Assembly (NCBI GenBank): GCA_937928405.1
Contig: CALFWZ010000114.1
Location: 37,923-101,922, forward strand
Source: an uncultured Saprospiraceae bacterium
Lineage (GTDB): Bacteria; Bacteroidota; Bacteroidia; Chitinophagales; Saprospiraceae
Direction: 5' to 3'
DNA length: 64,000 nt
In this document: one piece after another, positions 61,301-64,000 of the stretch
How the letters are laid out: each line of letters begins with the position of its first letter
Numbering within the stretch: position 1 is the stretch's first letter
The notes under the pieces: generated by a model
The model's input: only the letters and a program-made list of their open reading frames with translations
What the model was told of the DNA's origin: nothing
The model's database searches: none
Position numbers and translations under genes: made by a program

Positions 61301-61847
61301 TATCATTTCGGTGATCTTTAGTACGATTGGGGTATTTCTGGGATATGTTTTTACAGGAATGGATATTGAAATTATCATGACTGGGGTTGGGATTATTTCA
61401 CTGGCAGGGATTGTGGTAAACAATGCGATTGTATTAATTGATTATACCAATCTTGTGGTGCAACGTAGACGCGAAAAAGCCGAACTGTCTCACATGAATG
61501 ATATGGAAACTGAAGCAGTAAAAGATGCGGTCATCGAGGGTGGTGCGACGAGATTACGTCCGGTATTACTGACGGCGATCACTACGGTTTTAGGATTGAT
61601 TCCTTTGGCGGTTGGCTTGAATATTAATTTTACGACGCTGATCACAGAGTTGGATCCACAATATTTCTTGGGCGGTGATAATGCTGCTTTCTGGGGAACG
61701 ATGGCCTGGACGGTGATCTACGGGTTGGTCTTTGCGACTTTCTTGACGTTGGTAGTGATTCCGGTGATGTACTGGTTGGCGTATAGGTTGAAAAGGTTTT
61801 TTATGTTGAAGTTTATGGGGACGGGGAAGAAGGAGGAGATGGTGTAG
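58389..61847 (+). CDS. RND-family efflux permease
   Basis: A 1152-residue inner-membrane proton-driven pump with twelve predicted helices and two large periplasmic loops. The proton-relay Asp is in GMLVDNAIVVVENVYR (TM4). The second half has the matching GIISLAGIVVNNAIVLIDY; Asn replaces the Asp, as usual for the repeat. MPKEAFPEIPWPKIYV and the porter-domain segments are typical of the heavy AcrB/MdtB-like branch in Bacteroidota. It completes the TetR-TolC-MFP-RND operon and is followed by a strong terminator. Substrates are unknown. Confidence 0.94.
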   Translation: MSNAPIESLKEKFRQFKLSSFAIDNSTSIFILTFMILFFGINSYNTMPKEAFPEIPWPKIYVNTVYFGNSASDIESLVTRPIEKELQSVSEIKNVTSSSLQDYSLIVAEFQANVDLDVAIRKVKDAVDKAKSELPNDLTQDPEVLDINMSEIPIMTVNVSGNYPNDELKEYAELLEDEIEELSEISKIDMKGAQEREVKIDIDLPSMESTQVSFNDIENAIRSENITMSGGELVRNDFRRTIRVIGQFENVLELENLIVKAENQNPIYLRDIANVRFGFKEQTSIARADELPVISLDVIKQSGQNLLTASDKIKEIIRKAKRSYLPKGVKVSIFNDQSVQTRDMVSNLENSIISGVILVVLVLLFFLGLRNAMFVGIAIPLSMLMGILIINLVGYTLNTVVLFSLILALGMLVDNAIVVVENVYRFKQNGYSNIDAAKRGTGEVALPIIASTATTLAAFFPMIFWPGLMGSFMRYLPITLIIVLSSSLFVALVINPVVTATFIKIDEREESTAARNRKMRNVLIGALLMTLLAVAAHFYNVMWARNVLGIVVSVSLANFFLLRPAAFAFQNRFLPLLERGYNSFIRFALRGIVPVFIFLGTIGLLFGTFILLGANMPKVEFFPSPDPNFVNAFVELPLGSDIEATNATMKELEAKVTKVVEPYGAIVQAVLAQIGENTSDPNAGPNFGASPNKARLTVSFVSSTERGELSTAKAMEDIREAVQGIPGVQITVDKDQSGPPQEKPIFIEIQGENMDTLALLSKRMIAYVNSKNIGGIEELKADVNIGKPEMTMSINRDAARRYGVSTFAIADAIRTAVFGKEVSKFKDGEEDYPITLRLDEKYRYSIDDLLNQKITFRNPANGRISQVPISTVADISFTSTYSSINRKEQERMISVTSNVVQPYNANEVVAEIKEVLEDFPMPDDFTYKFAGGQEQQAEEVAFLSSAFMIAMFSIFIILVGQFNSIISPFIIIISVIFSTIGVFLGYVFTGMDIEIIMTGVGIISLAGIVVNNAIVLIDYTNLVVQRRREKAELSHMNDMETEAVKDAVIEGGATRLRPVLLTAITTVLGLIPLAVGLNINFTTLITELDPQYFLGGDNAAFWGTMAWTVIYGLVFATFLTLVVIPVMYWLAYRLKRFFMLKFMGTGKKEEMV

Positions 61848-61869
61848 CCATAATCAATTAGATAACGTG

Positions 61870-61915
61870 CGAAACCGTAGATACGATTCATGAATTGTAT
61901 CTACGGTTTCGTTTT
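61870..61915. terminator. Terminator after the RND operon
   Basis: A perfect 15-bp stem CGAAACCGTAGATAC (61870-61884) and GTATCTACGGTTTCG (61897-61911), with an inner ATTCATGAAT palindrome, is followed by TTTT. Confidence 0.85.
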
Positions 61916-61928
61916 AAACCAATTCTAT

Positions 61929-62234
61929 TTACTTGTTTAGCACATATTCATAAATAACTTCTTCAGATTTTATGTCATTGACGACCCAATAGAATTTATA
62001 GGTGCCGTTTTTTTTGGGCCGAATGATAAAAGGGTAAGGTTCGAAATAGCGACTTTTTAAATCTATTTTCCAGGTCATTGTAGAATCAGGATAAACATTG
62101 ATATATTTCTGTTTGCCTCCGCAAGCGATAAATCCGATACCATCAGATTTTTCATCAGGTTTTTCAATACTAAATCCATTACTGTACATACAAAAAGGAT
62201 ATATTCCAATCGTATCTTTAGATGTTTGTATCAA
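61929..62234 (-). CDS. Hypothetical protein, probably 5'-degraded
   Basis: A 101-residue beta-rich ORF (IGFIACGGKQKYINVYPDSTMTWKIDL, PYPFIIRPKKNGTYKFYWVVND split) starting from a TTG. Just upstream, in another frame, is a hydrophobic signal-like stretch reading VLVALGLLILLIDFKI, and an in-frame stop (TAG) precedes the TTG by three codons. This suggests that a secreted protein has lost its frame near its 5' end. No family was recognised. It is convergent with the RND operon. Confidence 0.45.
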   Translation of the reverse strand: MIQTSKDTIGIYPFCMYSNGFSIEKPDEKSDGIGFIACGGKQKYINVYPDSTMTWKIDLKSRYFEPYPFIIRPKKNGTYKFYWVVNDIKSEEVIYEYVLNK

Positions 62235-62300
62235 TTTTAAAATCTATCAAAAGAATCAATAAACCTAAAGCTACCAAAACATATTATTAATTTTGAACTA

Positions 62301-62332
62301 AACAAATCAACAAATCAACAAATCAACAAATC
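62301..62332. repeat. Eight-base tandem repeat
   Basis: The unit AAATCAAC is repeated about four times just after the MFS gene stop. The CTACACATCCGC text beside it resembles the AATCCGCACATCTAC text at about 18417-18431. Confidence 0.6.
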
Positions 62333-63678
62333 TACACATCCGCAACCGCTCGCTTCCCAATCTTCACCGTCGATAAAATAATAATTCCAATAATAAAGAA
62401 AATCGCTAAGGCCAGCATACTATTGCGCATGCCGCCTAGTAATTGATCAATAAAACCAAACACAAACGTACCAATCACAATCGCAGATTTTTCTAAGACA
62501 TCATAAAAACTAAAATAAGACGCCGTATCATCCGAACCTTCGGGAATAAACTTTGCATAGGTCGATCTCGACAAAGATTGCACCCCACCCATCACTAATC
62601 CAACCCCACCGGCTACGGCATAAAACGTCGATTTATCTTGCACCAAATAGCCAGATAAACAAACGACAATCCAAATAGATAAAATTAAAATCAAGGTTCC
62701 TTTATTACCGTATTTTCCCGAAAGGGAGGCAAATAAATAGGCGCCACCAATTGCTACAATTTGTAAAATCAAAACCACGATGATTAACTCATTGGTCGAA
62801 AAACCTAAGACGTCCGTGGCAAAAGTAGAGGCGAGAAAAATGGCGGTTTGTACGCCCGCACTATAACAGAAAAAGGCCATCAAAAATCGTTTGGTATATT
62901 TTTCTTGTTTTACTTTTTGAAAAACCTTTTTTAATTCAGCGTAGCCTTTCGATAGTAAATTATCTACCTTGCCAACTTGAGTTTGTTTGGGCAAACGATT
63001 AAATGGAATTTGTGCAAAACCCATCCACCATGCACCGACCATCACGAAAGAAAATCGCGCCGCTAAAGCCGTGGAACTTTCTCCAAAAAAATTAGGGAAA
63101 GTTTTCACCAAAAAATCCAATCCAAAAAAGCTAGGAAAACTAATCATCAATAAATTGACAATCAATAAGAGTACACTCCCAACATATCCATAGGAAAATC
63201 CCTTTGCACTCACCTTGTCCAATTGATCCTCCGACGCAATAATGGGTAAATAAGAATTATAAAAAACCTGACCTCCCGCAAAACCAATCACCGCTAAAAT
63301 AAATCCTGCTAGACCAATCCATAGATTATTCATTCCCGTAAAAAAGAACAATAGCATACAAGAAATAGAACCTAGATAGGTAAACCGTTTCATAAATGTC
63401 ATCTTCTTGCCACCATAATCGGCAATTCCTGAAAGGAGTGGCAACATCGCTGCAATGATCAAATAGGCAAAAGAAATAGAATAAGAAAACAGCGCCGTAT
63501 TGGTCATCTCTATACCTAAAAAAGAAAATTCTTTATCCGTTACTCCGTTAAAATAACCGGGAAAAATAGCAGTGGTGATGACGAGCGCATAAGCAGAATT
63601 GGCCCAGTCAAACATGGCCCAGCCGTTGACAACTTTGGGATCATTCAAAACTACGGGATCAGGCGATTTGTGACTCAT
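62332..63678 (-). CDS. UMF1-family MFS transporter
   Basis: A 448-residue inner-membrane protein with twelve predicted helices. The start VNGWAMFDWANSAYALVITTAIFPGYF is the family hallmark of UMF1 (Atg22-like) permeases, and GGVQSLSRSTYAKFIPEGSD in the second half is equally typical. Relatives export amino acids or other small solutes; the substrate is unknown. Single gene on the minus strand, at the end of the window. Confidence 0.9.
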   Translation of the reverse strand: MSHKSPDPVVLNDPKVVNGWAMFDWANSAYALVITTAIFPGYFNGVTDKEFSFLGIEMTNTALFSYSISFAYLIIAAMLPLLSGIADYGGKKMTFMKRFTYLGSISCMLLFFFTGMNNLWIGLAGFILAVIGFAGGQVFYNSYLPIIASEDQLDKVSAKGFSYGYVGSVLLLIVNLLMISFPSFFGLDFLVKTFPNFFGESSTALAARFSFVMVGAWWMGFAQIPFNRLPKQTQVGKVDNLLSKGYAELKKVFQKVKQEKYTKRFLMAFFCYSAGVQTAIFLASTFATDVLGFSTNELIIVVLILQIVAIGGAYLFASLSGKYGNKGTLILILSIWIVVCLSGYLVQDKSTFYAVAGGVGLVMGGVQSLSRSTYAKFIPEGSDDTASYFSFYDVLEKSAIVIGTFVFGFIDQLLGGMRNSMLALAIFFIIGIIILSTVKIGKRAVADV

Positions 63679-64000
63679 AGAATAGGTTTATCGTCAGAAT
63701 TAAGAAATATCCAACAAGATAATAAAAAAACTAAGCTAGTTTATATCTTTGTTGAAATGTTGAAATGTTGAACCGTTGAAATAATGGGTTTAAAATTCAA
63801 CAATTCAATATTGAGCTTACTATAAAAACTAAGAAAATAAACTTTTCAAATTTCATGAAATCAAATTAATATACGTATTTGCTTTGCGATAAAAGATATA
63901 CACGTTAGAAGGTCTCTGCGTCTTTGCGATCTCTGCGCGAAAAACACTTTTTAGAGTAAATTCAACAATTCAACGACCTGCCTGCCGGCAGAGGCAGGTT
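63679..64000. other. Intergenic region at the window end, rich in repeats
   Basis: No gene is supported. It carries tandem GTTGAAATGTTGAAATGTTG (63751-63770) and inverted ATTCAACAATTCAA (63795-63808) repeats, an isolated TATCTTTG box (63744-63751), CTGCGTCTTTGCGATC-type text (about 63916-63931) and a GC-rich palindrome (63976-63999) that the window end cuts close to. Confidence 0.6.
63976..63999. repeat. GC-rich palindrome
   Basis: ACCTGCCT (63976-63983) and AGGCAGGT (63992-63999) are perfect inverted copies around GCCGGCAG, strikingly GC-rich against AT-rich surroundings. Confidence 0.6.

Noticed and set aside
62301..62332. CRISPR-like short repeats
   Set aside because: The 8-base units are contiguous without spacers; it is a simple tandem repeat.

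Overview
This AT-rich window reads as a chromosomal segment of a free-living Bacteroidota bacterium, most likely from the Saprospiria/Lewinella side of the phylum (inference). Evidence: a gldK-gldL-gldM-gldN type IX secretion/gliding cluster with a PorP/SprF-like gene, a T9SS-type C-terminal sorting domain on a BNR-repeat protein, many promoters of the Bacteroidota form TAnnTTTG, and phylum-typical fusions (sugar kinase + RapZ C-domain; metal permease + DtxR-like repressor). No tRNA, rRNA, CRISPR array, phage or transposase gene was seen.

Layout. 0.4-5.6 kb: housekeeping genes (prs, rplY, nitrilase-family amidase, NlpC/P60 lipoprotein, adk, obg). 5.8-7.3 kb: an AmgK-like kinase fused to a RapZ C-terminal domain, flanked by inverted copies of an intergenic repeat. 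7.4-11.2 kb: a YdeP/FdhF-type molybdopterin oxidoreductase, a small unknown gene and fdhD. 11.5-16.1 kb: membrane pyrophosphatase, a secreted alpha/beta hydrolase, serA. 16.2-19.5 kb: a YfhO-like membrane protein and two unknown proteins. 19.7-23.8 kb: a beta-oxidation pair (thiolase, bifunctional FadJ-type enzyme) and OsmC. 23.8-32.7 kb: a metallophosphatase-ankyrin protein, recG split by a single-base frameshift, rbfA, an orphan metal permease-repressor fusion, a Ppx/GppA phosphatase and small envelope proteins. 32.7-39.4 kb: an MBL hydrolase and the T9SS genes. 39.4-45.9 kb: a peptide-export cassette (C39-peptidase ABC exporter, HlyD adaptor, second ABC exporter, beta-barrel-like protein) behind a structured, terminator-bearing leader. 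46-49.5 kb: a three-gene glycosyltransferase operon. 49.8-54.8 kb: a beta-helix lipoprotein, an NAD-binding epimerase-like protein and a large T9SS cargo protein. 55-61.8 kb: a TetR-TolC-MFP-RND efflux operon with a clear palindromic operator. 61.9-63.7 kb: a truncated-looking ORF and a UMF1-type MFS transporter.

The intergenic DNA is unusually structured. Several palindromic repeat families recur: AATATTGAAT/ATTCAATATT arrays, TTGAATTGTTGAA arrays, a GAAGTTGTTTAAA word, a GTTTAGTAAACCT word, and a 196-bp nested palindrome. Four genes have a -7 box so close to the ATG that their mRNAs should be leaderless or nearly so. The most promising unexplained items are the RNA-like leader before the C39 exporter, the kinase-RapZ fusion, the orphan permease-repressor fusion, and the recG frameshift at a T8 run.
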